DNA of 64,000 nucleotides from Trema orientale (Eukaryota; Streptophyta; Magnoliopsida; Rosales; Cannabaceae): NCBI GenBank assembly GCA_002914845.1, contig JXTC01000001.1:5117993-5181992 (forward strand). The letters are read 5' to 3'. The notes beneath the pieces are model-generated. The model was not told where the DNA came from and made no database searches. It was given only the letters and a program-made list of their open reading frames with translations. How positions within the stretch are numbered: the first letter of the stretch is position 1; each line of letters opens with the position of its first letter. Positions 48,497-61,027 of this stretch are shown piece after piece. The translations under genes were made by a program, and so were the position numbers.

Positions 48497-48862
48497 TATT
48501 GTTTTTTTTTTCTTTTTTCTTTTTAGTCGGAAAAAGCAAAAATATATATATATATATGTATGTATTTGAATTAGAAAGGGGTATATTGTATAGCTTACCT
48601 TAAAAAAGAAAAAAAAAAATTTAGAAACTTTCCACTAAAGAAAAAAAAGCATATATATTAGTGCTGGAACAAAATAGAGAAACTAATAACTATGTATATA
48701 TGGAAGAATAGCAAAAGATAATTATTTCTATAAAGTAATAATTACAATGTAGAAAGTACTGCATAGAAAGTAAGTATTATTGATGATCAAATAATTAATT
48801 TAAATTAATTACAACGTAAATTTATTCTAACACTTACAAAAACATATATTTTTCATAAGAGA

Positions 48863-50464
48863 TCAAGCCATGAATAATAATATTTCTTTATAAACAATAT
48901 TTTTAGTATATTGATCATTAATTCTACTTGGAATAATTGGTTTGATAAGAATTTTAATATATTCAGCTGTTTTAGCTATTGATATCGCAACATATAATTG
49001 ACCATGTGAAAATACAGGTTCTGGAAGATATATGCCAACGAAATCTAATGTTTGTCCTCGAGAAATTAAACGTATTGGAAATTGAGTTCTTTTAAATGCA
49101 AATAGATATTTCTTATTTTCAGTTAGTATAAATGGTATTCTGGGTAAAAATACTCTTTTTCCTGAATAATAACCGCTTGTGATTTCTGTATCAATAATAT
49201 TTGGTTGAAAGTGCCGACAAATTAATCGTGTACCATTGCATAATCCTTCTGAAGCATTAAGATTACGAAGTAAAATAATAGGACAATTCGGTTTCAATAT
49301 TAATTCATGTGGAGGAATTCAATTCGGTGTTAAAGTATTTAAAAAATCTTCTTGAAAATGTTGTTCAGTTGTATCTAATGTTTCATCAAAACTATAATGT
49401 CGAATAGGATCATCGAGAAATTGTTCAATTAATAAATTATTTATTTCATCAACATACTCATTTTTTGGTGTTAATATTGCTCTATTTACCATCATATGTA
49501 AATTATTAGAGTAATTCTCTATATCTGGAAACACAAATTTTATTAGTTTTTGAAGTGATAAAATATCATCTTCATATGGTATTATCATATTAGGCAGTAA
49601 CATAATATTATTATCTTCATAATTTCTTTCTCTTCCATCACCAATGCGTAATAAAAATTTAGAAAATGTAGAATCTTTATTGTCTCTCATGTTTTGAGTG
49701 AGTTTTATTTTTATAAATGATGGCCATAAGTAAGACTTTGCTAAACTTGCATTTATTATTTCATCTTTTCTTGCTCCTGGAATAACTGGAAGAACTTGAC
49801 GAAAATCTCCACCAAGTACTATTACTTTACCACCAAAAGGTAAATTACTCTCATTTATATCTTTTAACATTTTATCTAAAGCTTCTATTGCATGTTTATT
49901 TATCATTGGAGCTTCATCCCATATTATAATTCTGGTTACTTGCAGTAGTTTAGCTAAACTCGATTGTTTGGTAACATTACAAGAAATATTGTTTTCTATT
50001 TGTAATAGAAATTTGAATCTTGAATGAGCAGTTCGACTATCAGGTAATATAGCTGCAGTGACTCCAGAGGAAGCCATTGCTAACCCTATTAAATTTTTAG
50101 ATCTAATAATAGCAAGTATAGCACGATATAAATACGTTTTACCTGTTCCACCAGGCCCATAAACAAAGAAAGCCGCTGGTTCATCTGCAAAAACTTTTGT
50201 TAAGATTAAATCATAAGCATATTTTTGTTCTTCATTTAATTTTGAAGCTGCAATTATATCTTCTTCAGAAACTATAGTTGTTAATTCTTCATTTATTTCT
50301 TTCATAAGTCTCTCTTCTTCTGGTAAACTTATAATATAATCTTCTACTAAATGATAGTCATTTATATTTTTTCCCATTGATTCAAACATGTAGCATAATT
50401 GATGTAATACTTTTATTTTTATATTTAATGAATCTTTGTTTAAATGTAAATAGTCTTCAGACAT
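48863..50464 (-). pseudogene. Helitron Pif1-like helicase region
   Basis: The 381-codon frame 50464-49319 carries Walker A GPGGTGKTYLYRAI (about 50160), Walker B IIWDEAPM (about 49920) and GGDFRQVLPV (about 49800), in Pif1 order. A single in-frame TGA at about 49319 separates it from 49297-48863, which carries CPIILLRNLNASEGLCNGTRL and RGQTLDFVGIYLPEPVFSHGQLYVA. The usual INKSQGQT motif is altered to RLISRGQT. Upstream, another stop at about 50557 separates this block from the Rep part. The helicase unwinds DNA during rolling-circle transposition. This is the best kept part of the element. Confidence 0.92.
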
Positions 50465-50557
50465 TATATTTTCAAATCTTTCCCATAATGCTCTCGGATT
50501 ATCTGGTTCACAATGTACTAATAATATAGCAAATAAACAATGTAAAGTATATGGTAA

Positions 50558-53500
50558 CTAATATAATGAAGCTTCTTCTAAACAGAAAGTCAAGTAATTA
50601 TCTCCTTTTAATAATCCGCATAGAAGAGAAGATTCACGAAAAGAAGAAGTGAAAATATTATTGACAGTTTTTAAGTCATCGAAGGATGTTGCACTTTTAA
50701 TATGATTTAATAATAACTGTAAATAATATCTTTCTCCTTCTGCTGGATTAGCTGTAACAATTCTTCCAATAACATTATCTTTTTTCCTTGGAGACCATAA
50801 TTTGTCCTTATTATTCCAAAAAAAATGTTCAGGAAATTGTCTATATAAGAGAGTTCTAGCTTTCTCATTGACTCTATTCATATTGAAATATTCAGTTGAC
50901 ATAGATCTTAACGCAAAATCTTTCCTATAACTTTAGTAAGATTGTCTGACTTTCTGAATGTTATAAATTGTTTATGTTCGAGATGTAATTGTAAGGTAAT
51001 AAAATAAGGATAAATTTCATTTAGAAGAAAACTATAAATTTTCCAAGCAGTTTCAGGTGCAGATACCCACCTAGCTAATTGAAAATTGCTAATTTCATCT
51101 ATATTATTTGTATTATCTCCCGAATTCATATAAATTGCAATTCGATCATGTCCTTTATATGTATATTTATACAAATATTTTACAGCCTTAACAGTAGAAC
51201 ATATTTCTACATTCATATGACAATCAAATTTTGCAAGTAAATATGGATTGTAAGGTACAACCCATTGATTATTTAGGTAATGTTTTCTCACTTTAACTTT
51301 TAGACCATCATCTTTTCTTTTATATTTTCGATAATCATTGTGTCCAACATATGTTTTTGAAGAATATAATTTAGGATAATGATTTCTGCATCTGTCATTC
51401 TTCATGCAAATATTAGTTGGATTTAGCTTTCCACATGGGCCATGCATCATATGCTTAATAACTACCAAACGTAAATATTTATTTTCTTCTAAATTTGGTA
51501 TTTCAGCTTTTACAATCCTATCAAAACTTTCTAGATTGATAATCTTTGAATTAGATTTTAAGATAATAAAAAATGAGCATGCGAAAGACCTCTCTTTTAA
51601 AATTAAATAACATATACATATGCTACTACAGGTCCAAAATTTGTTTTTTGAACAACTCATATTTTAATTCCCCTAATTTTGCTCTAAATATGCGAGCTAC
51701 TAAATCTGGTCTATTTTGAGCATTTTCATATGTTTGTAATCCTTGTTTAATTTCATGCCAATTAGGATTACAAGTCATAGTTAAGAAAATGTCTGGTTTT
51801 CCAAATCGTTGTACTAATGTCATAGCATCCATGTATCGTTTACACATATCTCAGGGACCCCCAATAAAAGTAGCTGGTAAAACAATTCTTTTTCCTATCT
51901 TAGAACCTCGATTTTCTCTAACTTCAGTGCTATCAATAATTCCTTGATATAAATCAGCACGAATTTCGTTATGTTTATTTCTAATATAATCTAATCTTTG
52001 TGTTTCAAGTTTTACATACATATCTACAACATATTATTGAATAAGACGTCCAGAATGTAACAATAAAGATTTATCTGTAGATCTAATTTGAAGCTTATAA
52101 CAATAATATTGACGACAAGAAACTGTGTTTTTCTTCCTAATCTTGGAAACTGAAAAGAAAAAAACCACAATAAATGAAAACATGATTCGAAAATAAACTG
52201 TTATCACACATATTCAGTAACTTACGTACCTGTAGTCTCTTTTTGTATCAGTTCCGTAACAGAATGTATAGTTTCTAAGTTAATTAAATGTTCATCATCA
52301 TAAGAATGTAATTTATGTTGTTTATTTTTCTTTAAGATACCTTGATGCCAACCAATATCTCCACAAGGAAATAATAAAGGATACTGTAAAGGATCGTAAC
52401 AGCCAAAATAATATTGAATTCTATGACTAAATCCTAAATGTGAATAAACAACTATATCACGATTTTTGTGTTCTACTGTAGAATCATCATCTAACCATAT
52501 TGCAGTAACTTGAGAAGCTAAAGGAGAATTATATACTCTTTGATCTAGCTCGGGATCTGATGTTATACAAATTTTATAATTTTTTAAATCTGTTATATCT
52601 TTAAGATGGCAGAAAAATAAACAATAAGGATTAATTTGTAAGATATCAACTAATACACGTAAAATATTTGCATTAAGCTTAGGAGAATAATTCAATCGAT
52701 TCTCTATTTCATGTTCTGTATCGTAAAAATATATATATAAATTAGATGGAAGATTATCTAAGGAAAGAAATTCGTTTATATAATGATAAACTTGTCCTTG
52801 AACTCGAAATGTATATATACTTTTTTTATTTTTACATAAATTTTTATCATATTTAACACCAAGTGATGTGAAAACAAAATTACTATTATATGTTCAAGAT
52901 ATATTTTTGAAATTCTAAAGCATCATCTGATGTGGAAGTATATAAATCATATAATTGTTGAGGAATATCATTTGAAGTTAATAAAATTTCTCCATTTGAG
53001 CAGCAAAAATTTTTACTTTCATGGGAAGATTTTTTAGCATGACAATGTCCACATCTTGTCGTTAATTTTAATGTATCTGGTTCTACTACTATACTTTCTA
53101 ATATTTGAGTTGTATTTTGACGTTTGTTACATCTGATACCTGTAAAACAGAGAAATGGATTTGGTTATAAAACTTGAGAAGTGTTATTCACTTAGGAAAT
53201 CTTTAGAGTAACAACTTCATACCAGTTGCATGTCTGTCATGATTAGTTTTTTTGTCTTGCATTTGCTTTGAAGTCTCACCTACATAAAAAATAACTATTG
53301 AATCTGTATAGATCTAAAAAAATGTGATAAAAAAATTGTTCTTACCAATTTCAAAAATCCTATTAATCCTTTCGTCATTTGTTCTCTCGCTACTTACGGG
53401 ATGAAATTTTAATTGTCCATATCTACTTACTGAAACAAACAATATTAAATAAAAGTTCAAAACAATGATAGAGATATCTATGGTATTACGTAAATGTAAA

Positions 53501-53942
53501 TAAATAATTTACAAAAATGAAGTTCAATTAATTACAACATAAAATAAATTACCTAGGCGGGCATCAGATGCCAATATATTTGTTTCTAAATTGTGATCAT
53601 CACTGGTTAAAGTGCTTTTCATTTTTTTTTAGATAATTGATCTCTTTCAATTTGTTTACTTTCTGTTAATACCGATAATTTTCTCTTTGCAAAATATTCT
53701 CTCTTTCTTTCTCTAATTTTTTCTCTTTGTTCTTCATTCATATTCTCTCTCTTTTGTCGATATAATTCTTTCCGACGTTTTTTTGCATTCATTTTTTCTT
53801 CATCCATCATGACTTCACTTCCAACTGTTAGTAAACTATTATTTTTCTCAATTGATACATTGAACTCAATTGGATCATTTTCAGTTATATTGACATTTTT
53901 ATCATCAATATTGGAAGATATATAAATCTTTTTTCTGTTCAT
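50558..53942 (-). pseudogene. Helitron Rep (HUH nuclease) region, broken
   Basis: The N-terminal basic segment 53942-53619 (MNRKKIYISS; K/R/E-rich REKIRERKREYFAKRK) is followed by intron-like gaps. A Cys/His segment near 53090-52990 reads CGHCHAKKSSHESKNFCC. The Helitron-like N domain is at 52695-52222 (DQRVYNSPLASQVTAIW, FGCYDPLQYPLLFPCG). At 51847-51626 comes YMDAMTLVQRFGKPDIFLT and CNPNWHEI. The HUH motif is readable as RGLSHAHFLL at about 51590-51565, but in a different frame from the longest ORF and preceded by two stops. The two-tyrosine region reads KYLYKYTYKGHD at about 51185-51150. The product would nick and transfer the DNA strand. Frameshifts and stops make it inactive. Confidence 0.88.
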
Positions 53943-54258
53943 TCATATTTTCTCACTTAATCCAGTGACAATACCTGCAACCAAAAAATTTAAATATCAG
54001 TAAGGTGGGTATTATTGAAAATTCCTCAAATATTCTCCGACAACTCAAAACAGTTTTTAAACTTTTAAAAATGTCATATATATTCCTTATTAAAAAACTA
54101 AAGATGTAAAGGAAAAAATGCATAGTTCTGTACAACTTTAGTGACTCATTCTCCTTCTATTAAAAAATTGTCAAATCTCATCAAAATGTAGTCTCAAAAT
54201 ACATAAGAATTTCGTAACTTCTATCTTGAGAAATTAACCAATGTCTGGGTCATCCCAC

Positions 54259-54433
54259 TTATAAAAAGAAAGGAATTAGCAAATTGATAATATCCTGGTT
54301 CTTAACCTGCTCCTTGCTATCAGCAATTTCCTTCAAAGTAGTCCACGATTTTCTCCTTCGTTTACTTGATATGCCGGTAGTTTTTTCTGAATTTGTGGGG
54401 ATACAACTGTCTTCAGATTCAACTGGTTTCTTA
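54259..54433 (-). pseudogene. Host gene terminal exon, unidentified
   Basis: The minus strand has a clean 58-codon frame: KKPVESEDSCIPTNSEK, then a basic patch SSKRRRKSWTTLKEIADSK, then NLLIPFFL and a TAA stop (54261-54259). Composition and basic patch suggest the C terminus of a nuclear protein, but I do not recognise the family. The exon is cut at its upstream side by a GGGCCCGTTTGG transposon end at 54434. Its stop lies only about 150 bp from the presumed Helitron start. Confidence 0.5.
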
Positions 54434-54520
54434 GGGCCCGTTTGGTATCAAATCCGGATTCACTTTTTTAAACCCAAAAACTTAAAAAACACGGAGTCCA
54501 TAAAGCCTTACCAAATTCTT
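54434..54520. mobile_element. Single transposon end, GGGCCCGTTTGG type
   Basis: TTA (54431-54433) followed by GGGCCCGTTTGGTATCAAAT resembles the terminal inverted repeat and 3 bp target of Harbinger-like MITEs. I could not find the opposite end, so the size is unknown. Confidence 0.45.
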
Positions 54521-55570
54521 GAAAAAATAAACAAATAAATGGGGCACAAACACTTCTCACATACTCAAATCGAAATATCTATCAAACTGTCCAAAAAAAT
54601 TGAAATATTGATTCTAATTTCTAGTAACATTCCATCCTACTTCAATAATTCCAAAGTAGAAATCAGCAAATTTTGCAACAACCAAGACACCTTTAAATAT
54701 ACAAAACAAAAAGACATTCATACTAATTCAGAACTATAGAATTTGTTGTCAAATCCCACACTCAAACCTTTCCATTTTAATCTCTGGATATCAACTATCT
54801 ACAAAGTATTAAGAGACGAACAAGTCAGTATCATAAAATTGAGGAACTTTAGCTCAAAGGAAAAGAACAATTTGAAACATCACAAGTTTGATTCCTATGC
54901 AAAAGTTTGAAAGAACAAACCATATGAAACAACAGTCCAAGTTGCTGATATTCTATATTTCTATTTCACTTAGCTACCACTTGGTTTCTATCTCCAAATG
55001 CAACTTTGCATGGATGTTCTATGTAAAGGAATCAAACATCTTTTAAAACAGATTTTATAAGCAAAATAGAGATGCAAATGTCATGCCAAACTAAAAAAAA
55101 TTCTAATCATAATGAAGATCTAGCATTACAAACCCAAATAAAAATGGAGCATAAAGAAAGCAGACAAGCACCGGGTGAACTAAAAAAATAAATAAATAAA
55201 TAAATAGAGCCAAATTAAAATGGTATAAGTAAAACTCAAATGGTAAGATAAATTAGCAGTTTAAGATGCTACCTTTATAGATCAACAACTAAAACAGCTA
55301 TAAATAAACCACGAAGCAGGGATGCCTACTTTTGCAAACTGTAATCAATCAAAGCTAGCCAACCAAAAATTACTCATAGCTAATAAACAATATTCCTTAA
55401 CAAATAAATTTAATGAACGCTAAGAGACCCTCAATTTTGAGTTAGAAAAATAAATTAGAAAAAAATTAATACTCAGAGAATTTAGAAAGATATATATATA
55501 TATATAAAGGAAAAATGAGAAAGATATTGAGACCATGAGTCCACAGGCATATTAGTTTGCCAAGAAGGCA
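54521..55570. other. AT-rich DNA, probably transposon or intron
   Basis: No coding stretch with splice support. A (TA)n run lies near 55492-55506 and AAATAAAT repeats near 55190. Confidence 0.5.
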
Positions 55571-55574
55571 TCGA

Positions 55575-55695
55575 AAAGCTTGTTAAAGGCTAACCCAAAA
55601 TCTTGGTCCTTCACTCTCTGCTACTTAATCCCTCGTTTCAGAAATTCGTTCTCTCTCTGTATCTTAGACTTTGGTGTTTCAGGAATTGATTTTCC
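55575..55695 (-). pseudogene. Host exon relic, unidentified
   Basis: The minus strand shows a pyrimidine tract and TTAG acceptor, then GKSIPETPKSKIQRENEF and LKRGIK, an in-frame TAG, then QRVKDQDFGLAFNKLFDAFLAN and TAA. It begins in phase 0, as the API5-like exon upstream ends in phase 0, so the two could splice in frame. It does not look like API5. It may belong with the terminal exon at 54259-54433. Confidence 0.5.
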
Positions 55696-55699
55696 CTAA

Positions 55700-56010
55700 G
55701 AAATGGAAAAAAGATACATGTAGATATTGTTTTTGCATAAACTAGAAAGAATATGTTAAAGAAAAGAGCACATAAGATTGGCATTAGTATACTCCAAGGA
55801 AATGTATTGGTATTATATAAACTAGGCAAAGATTTATCTAGCAATATTTTACAATTCCAAGAAAGTAAAACTAGGTAGAATGTTTATCCAAGCATTACTT
55901 TTTATCTCAGAAAATAAAGATTTCAAGAGTAATTGCTTATATCAAACTTTCTGTCAGCAGAAATATATCATCACATTCTTTACAATAACTCAAACACAAA
56001 ACAAAATTAC
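55700..56010. other. Intron-like AT-rich stretch
   Basis: Lies between the 55575-55695 exon and the donor GTAATTTTG at 56010. No features. Confidence 0.5.
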
Positions 56011-56015
56011 CTTCA

Positions 56016-56282
56016 TGTGCAGAGAAACCGGAAGGAAAAATAACACTACTTAGGAAAGAAATTTTATTCATTCACCTCATTATACGATACAATGAGGGGC
56101 TGAGTATATAAAGGGATAACCAGCCCTTAAAAATAAGGAAACAGAATAAATAACAAATCAGGAAAAAAAAATATTTAAAACATAATCTGATCCTTTCCTA
56201 AAGAGTGGTACAGCAAATGCTGTACTGGATGAAATCCCTAAAAATATGGATTACAGCTAACCCGAGAGATACAGCTTTAACA
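56016..56282 (-). repeat. 3' LTR of Copia element B
   Basis: TGTGCAGAGAAACC...GCTTTAACA, adjoining the polypurine tract complement. Confidence 0.95.
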
Positions 56283-56289
56283 CTCCCTC

Positions 56290-59200
56290 TCAAACTGGGT
56301 TGTAAACATCAAACAATCCAAGCTTGCTCAACATTCTTTCAAAGTGAGGTCTCAACAATCCTTTTGTTAAAACATCAGCTGCTTGTTCAGAGGAAGAAAC
56401 ATAGGGAATACAAATTGTTCCATTTTCAATATTTTCTTTAATAAAATGTCGATCAACTTCCACATGCTTAGTTCGGTCGTGATGAACAGGGTTGTGAGCA
56501 ATGCTTATTGCTGCCTTGTTGTCACAGTATAACTTCATTGGTTTCTTGAATGAGGCCTGAAGTTCTTCTAATAACAGCTTCAGCCAAATTAATTCGCTGA
56601 CCCCATTTAGCTAAGGACCTAATTCAGCTTCTGCACTACTTTTGGCCACCACGTTTTGTTTCTTGCTTCACCAGGTCACGAGGTTACCCCATACATAAGA
56701 ACAATACCTTGAAGTAGATCTTCTATCAACAACTGAACCTGCCCAATCAGCATCAGTAAATGCTTCCACCTCTCGAGTTTCTCCCTTTTTAAAAAAGAGT
56801 CCTCTTCCTGGACTTGCTTTCAAATACTTGATAATTCGCATCACTGCATCAAGATGTTCTTCATAAGGAGCATGCATAAACTGGCTCACCAAACTAACAG
56901 TAAACACTATATCTGGTCTGGTATGTGCTAAGTAAATAAGCTTCCCAACGAGTCTCTGGTACCTACCCTTGTCAACGGGGGTGGAAGTAGCCTGGTCACT
57001 TAATTTTATATTCGGATTAGCTGGTGTGTCAACTGGTTTACAGCCAAGTAAACCTTCCTTCAAGAGATCTAGGACATTTTCTATGGGACAAAGATATACC
57101 AGATCGGCTCCTAGCAATTTCCATGCCTAGAAAATATCTAAGTGGACCCAAATCTTTGATTTCAAATTCTGTTGCAAGTTTCTTCTTTAACAATCTCATC
57201 TCAAGGATATCGTCACCTGTTAGGATGATATCATCAACATATACAATTAGTATAGTTGTTCTACCATCCTTATGTTTATAGAAGAGGGTATGATCTGTGT
57301 GAGCCTGTTTATACCCCTGTTGGTGAACAGCTTTCGAAAATCTTTCAAACCATGCCCTTGTTGATTGTTTGAGTCCATAGAGAGATTTTTTCAGTTTACA
57401 CACTTGATTCAATCTTCCTGTACCTTCGAACCCTAGAGGGAGATCTATATAGACTTGTTCGGAAAGATCCCCGTTCAAAAAAGCATTTTTAATATCAAGC
57501 TATTGGAGTGGCCAGTCTAAGTTAGCAGTTAAGGACAAAAGAACTCTGACCGTGTTGAGTTTGGCCACTGGAGCAAATGTCTCCTGATAGTCTATCCCGT
57601 AGGTCTAAGTAAATCTTTTTGCAATCAGTCGTGCTTTATATCTTTCAATGGACCCATCAGATTTATATTTTACTGTAAACACCCATTTACAGCCTACTGG
57701 AATAGCATTTTTGGGTTTAGGCACAACTTCCCAAGTTTGGTTTTTCATCAAGGCTTTCATTTCTTCTTCCACAGCAGTTTTCCATTCTTTCTTCCGGAGA
57801 GCTTCTTCAATTGTCTTGGGAATCTCAACCTCTTCTAGATTGGATACCAAGGCTTCCATAGAAGAAGACAAGTGATCATATCTGACAACTTGGGCTATAA
57901 GATGTTGTGTACAAGAACGGACACCTTTCCTTAAAGCAATAGGCATATCATCAGTATTAACCAATGGTAAAGAGTGTGATGAATTACCTGAGTCCGAGTC
58001 AAATTCATGACAAGTTTCAAGAGGTAGATGGACGTCCACTCTTTGCTGATTTTTCCGACGAGAGTAAACACGTAGCTCAGGTGTTTGTTGTTGAGATTGT
58101 TGCTGAGGAATCGAGGGCGGTGAAGATGGAGATGGACTCAAGGTCGAGGGTGGTGAAGAAGGAGAAGGTGGTGAAGATGGAGGTGGTGGAGATGGACTCC
58201 AGGTTGATGGTGGTGGTGATGAAGGATTAGACAAAATAGGCAATGTGGGAATACTATTTGAAGAAAAATGCCAAAAATTATCTTCACTGTCATTCTCCCC
58301 CTGAAGATAATTTTTTGGGAAAAATGGGGTATTCTCAAAAAATGTAACATCTATGGAGACAAAAAAAATTTTCTTCTCTGGACAATAACATTTATATCCT
58401 TTTTGGTTTACCCCATACCCCAAAAAAACACATTTAAAAGCTTTGGGATCAAGTTTATTGCGATTGATGTCATGATTGTGGACAAAGGCAGTACATCCAA
58501 AGACCTTTAGAGGTAGATTTGACACAATTCGATTTTCTGAGAAACATTTAGAAAAGACACTAAGAGGAGTTTGAAAGTTTAAGAACATTGGTAGGCATCC
58601 TATTAATAAGATAGCAAGCTGTAAGAATGGCATCTCCCCAGAAATATTTAGGTGTGTTGGTAGTGAACATGATAGATCGAGCAACTTCTAAGAGATGTCG
58701 GTTTTTTCTTTCAGCAATACCATTTTGTTGTGATGTACTAATGTAAGTATTTTGATGGATAATTCCATTTTGACTCAAATAACTTCCTAAGATTTGGTTG
58801 AAGTATTCTTTACCATAGTCTGTGTGTAGAGTTTGAATGTTGGTAGAGAATTGAGTTCTAACCATATTATGGAAGTTTTTGAAGGTCTGCTCTGTATCAG
58901 ATTTATCTTTTAATAAGTAAAGCCAACACACACGAGTATGATCATCAATGAAAGTTATAAACCAACGTTTAGAATAAAGAATTTTGTGATCGTGATGGTC
59001 CCCAAATATCACTATGCACAATAGAAAAAGGCTTAGAAGATCTATAAGGTCTAGACTTAAATATAGCTCTTTGATGTTTTGCAAGTTGACACACTTCACA
59101 TTGAAACACATCTTTATTCATAAACAACGAAGGAAATAGATTCTTCAAATAAGGAAAACTAGGATGTCCTAACCTAAAATGCCACAACATTATTTGATCT

Positions 59201-60725
59201 TTCCGAGTGAGAGAAGGTGAATCCCAACTAACAGTATGAGCTTGTTTGGTCTCATCAGCATCCTCATCAAAGTAGTATAGTCCCTCATCCTCTCTAGCAT
59301 TGCCAATCTTCTTCCCAGAACTCCGATCCTGAAATTCACACTTATCTGAGAATACCACCTTACAATCACAATCTTTAGAAATCTTACTTACTGATAGCAA
59401 GTTGCAAGATAAAGTTGGAACATATAAAACAGATTTGAGAACAAGAGTGGAATTAATCTTGATAGTTCCAATCCCTGCTATTGAAGATAAAGACCCATCT
59501 GCAATTTTAACTTTTAGTTGACCAGAGCTAGAGGCATATGAGGACAATAAGTGGACACAACCTGTCATATGATCCGATGCTCCAGAGTCAATAATCCAGG
59601 ATTCCTTTTTTGTGCAACTGAGAGCTGACGGAAAATTACCTTTTTGAGCAATTAAAGAGTTGCTGATCGGTTTTTCTGGGGTGAGCAGTTTGTAGAGACG
59701 CTCAAGTTGCTCCTTGTTGAGGTTAATACCACCAGAAAGATCATTGTTTTTTTGCTCTTGAGTTTCTGTTGTAGCTTGGTATGCACGGGTATCCTTCTTG
59801 AAATTTCCAGGTTATCTAGAATTATCTCGGTTGGCTGGTCGTCCATGTAGTTTCCAGCAATGCTCCTTTGTATGATTAGTTCTTTGGCAAAAGTCACACC
59901 AAAGATTGCCCTTTTTTGCACGCCTAGGCTCGCTGGAATTTTCTTGCTGTGAATCTCAGCTTCTAGCAGTGAGAGCCGAGATCTCTGTTGAGGTTGTATT
60001 CTTGGAATCTCCAAGCATATTCTTCCGCCGACACTCTACTCGACGGACTTCAGCGAATACTTCTTCTATTTGTGGTAAGGAACGGATTCCAAGTATTCTA
60101 CCCCGAACTTCATCTAGATCTTTGTTGAGTCCAGCAAGGAAATCGTAAGTACGCTGCTTTTCTACCAACTTGACATATTTTCATCCGCACCAATCACTTG
60201 GTTCAAAAATATCTAACTCTTGCCAAATCTTTGTAAGAGCTGTATAGCAATCATGGACATCCATGGTACCCTACTTGAGATCTCTAGTATGATCTCTAAG
60301 CTCACACAATTGTGCTGAGTTTTCTAAATCAGAATAAGCTAACCTGACTTTGTCCCAAATAGCTTTGGCTGTATTATGTACCAGGTAGAGTGATCCAATG
60401 CGCTCCTCCATAGAATTAATCAGCCATGCCATTACCAAAGCATTATTTGTATTCCAAGCCGAGTTGAAGGATCTGCTGGATCAGGTTTCTTCACACTTCC
60501 ATCTAGATACCCGATTTTGCCCCTGCCACGAATAACCATCTGAACAGAGCGAGACCATTGGAAGAAATTCTTACCATTGAGTTTGTAAGAAGTAATTTGG
60601 AGAAAGGAATGATCAAAAGAAGCAGCGGGATTAATTGTAAGGGAAGACGAAGAGGATTCAGTAGAAACCTCTTTCATACCATCCTTGCTTAACCCTGTAA
60701 GAGCCTTTTTGTATGAATCGGCCAT
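56290..60725 (-). pseudogene. Copia gag-pol polyprotein (element B), nearly intact
   Basis: Starts MADSYKKALTGL (60725). Gag has YKLNGKNFFQWSRSVQMVI; the frame shifts near 60460 and has a stop near 60182. The zinc knuckle WCDFCQRTNHTKEHCWK (about 59870) has all four ligands. Protease reads WIIDSGASDHM (about 59590). The pre-integrase region reads LWHFRLGHPSF and CEVCQLAKHQR. Integrase has HSDIWGPS, LHTDYGKEY (usual DNG is DYG) and QNGIAERKNRHLLE. A proline/serine-rich linker lies near 58200. RT reads GCKWVFTVKYKSDGS, then stops near 57605 and 57500, then FLNGD across 57480, LYGLKQSTRAWF and the catalytic YVDDIILTGDD (about 57235). RNase H has TDADWAGSV (about 56745), a stop near 56612 and LYCDNKAAISIAHNP (about 56515). 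It ends at the polypurine tract. Confidence 0.95.
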
Positions 60726-60748
60726 TTTCCCTTAACGGAAATATTTCG

Positions 60749-60760
60749 GCTCTGATACCA
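60749..60760 (-). promoter_or_regulatory. Primer binding site of Copia element B
   Basis: The minus strand reads TGGTATCAGAGC directly after the 5' LTR, the initiator-Met tRNA complement. Confidence 0.95.
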
Positions 60761-61027
60761 TGTGCAGAGAAATCGGAAGGAAAAATAACACTGCTTAGGA
60801 AAGAAATTTTATTCATTCACCTCATTATACGATACAATGAGGGGCTGAGTATATAAAAGGATAACCAGCCCTTAAAAATAAGGAAACAGAATAAATAACA
60901 AATCAGGAAAAAAAAATATTTAAAACATAATCTGATCCTTTCCTAAAGAGTGGTACAGCAAATTCTATATTGGATGAAATCCCTAAAAATATGGATTACA
61001 GCTAACCTGAGAGATACAGCTTTAACA
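60761..61027 (-). repeat. 5' LTR of Copia element B
   Basis: TGTGCAGAGAAATC...GCTTTAACA, adjoining the initiator-Met PBS. Confidence 0.95.

Larger units (their letters stand above)
48460..54106 (-). mobile_element. Helitron, coding but decayed
   Basis: The minus strand encodes the two hallmark parts of a plant Helitron protein, a Rep (HUH) nuclease and a Pif1-type helicase. The 3' terminus is clear: on the minus strand GGCACGT-GCCTAAGGG-ACGTGCC forms a 7 bp stem, then after about ten bases comes CTAG and a host T (plus 48459/48460), as expected for insertion between A and T. The 5' terminus should begin TC after a host A. A candidate is TCTTTAG at about 54106, but this is weak and the element could extend further right. 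Confidence 0.85.
56016..61027 (-). mobile_element. Copia element B, recent full-length insertion
   Basis: 5012 bp on the minus strand. LTRs 56016-56282 and 60761-61027 are each 267 bp and differ at about 7 positions by eye (2.6%). The target duplication CTTCA is perfect (56011-56015 and 61028-61032). PBS complement GCTCTGATACCA is at 60749-60760 and polypurine complement CTCCCTCTCAAACTGGG at 56283-56299. Domain order is gag, protease, integrase, RT, RNase H. Around half a dozen stops or frameshifts make it defective, but it is the best preserved retroelement here. Confidence 0.96.

Noticed and set aside
57964-58230. Plus-strand Val/Glu/Met-rich ORF
   Set aside because: Reverse of the proline/serine-rich linker in Copia element B.
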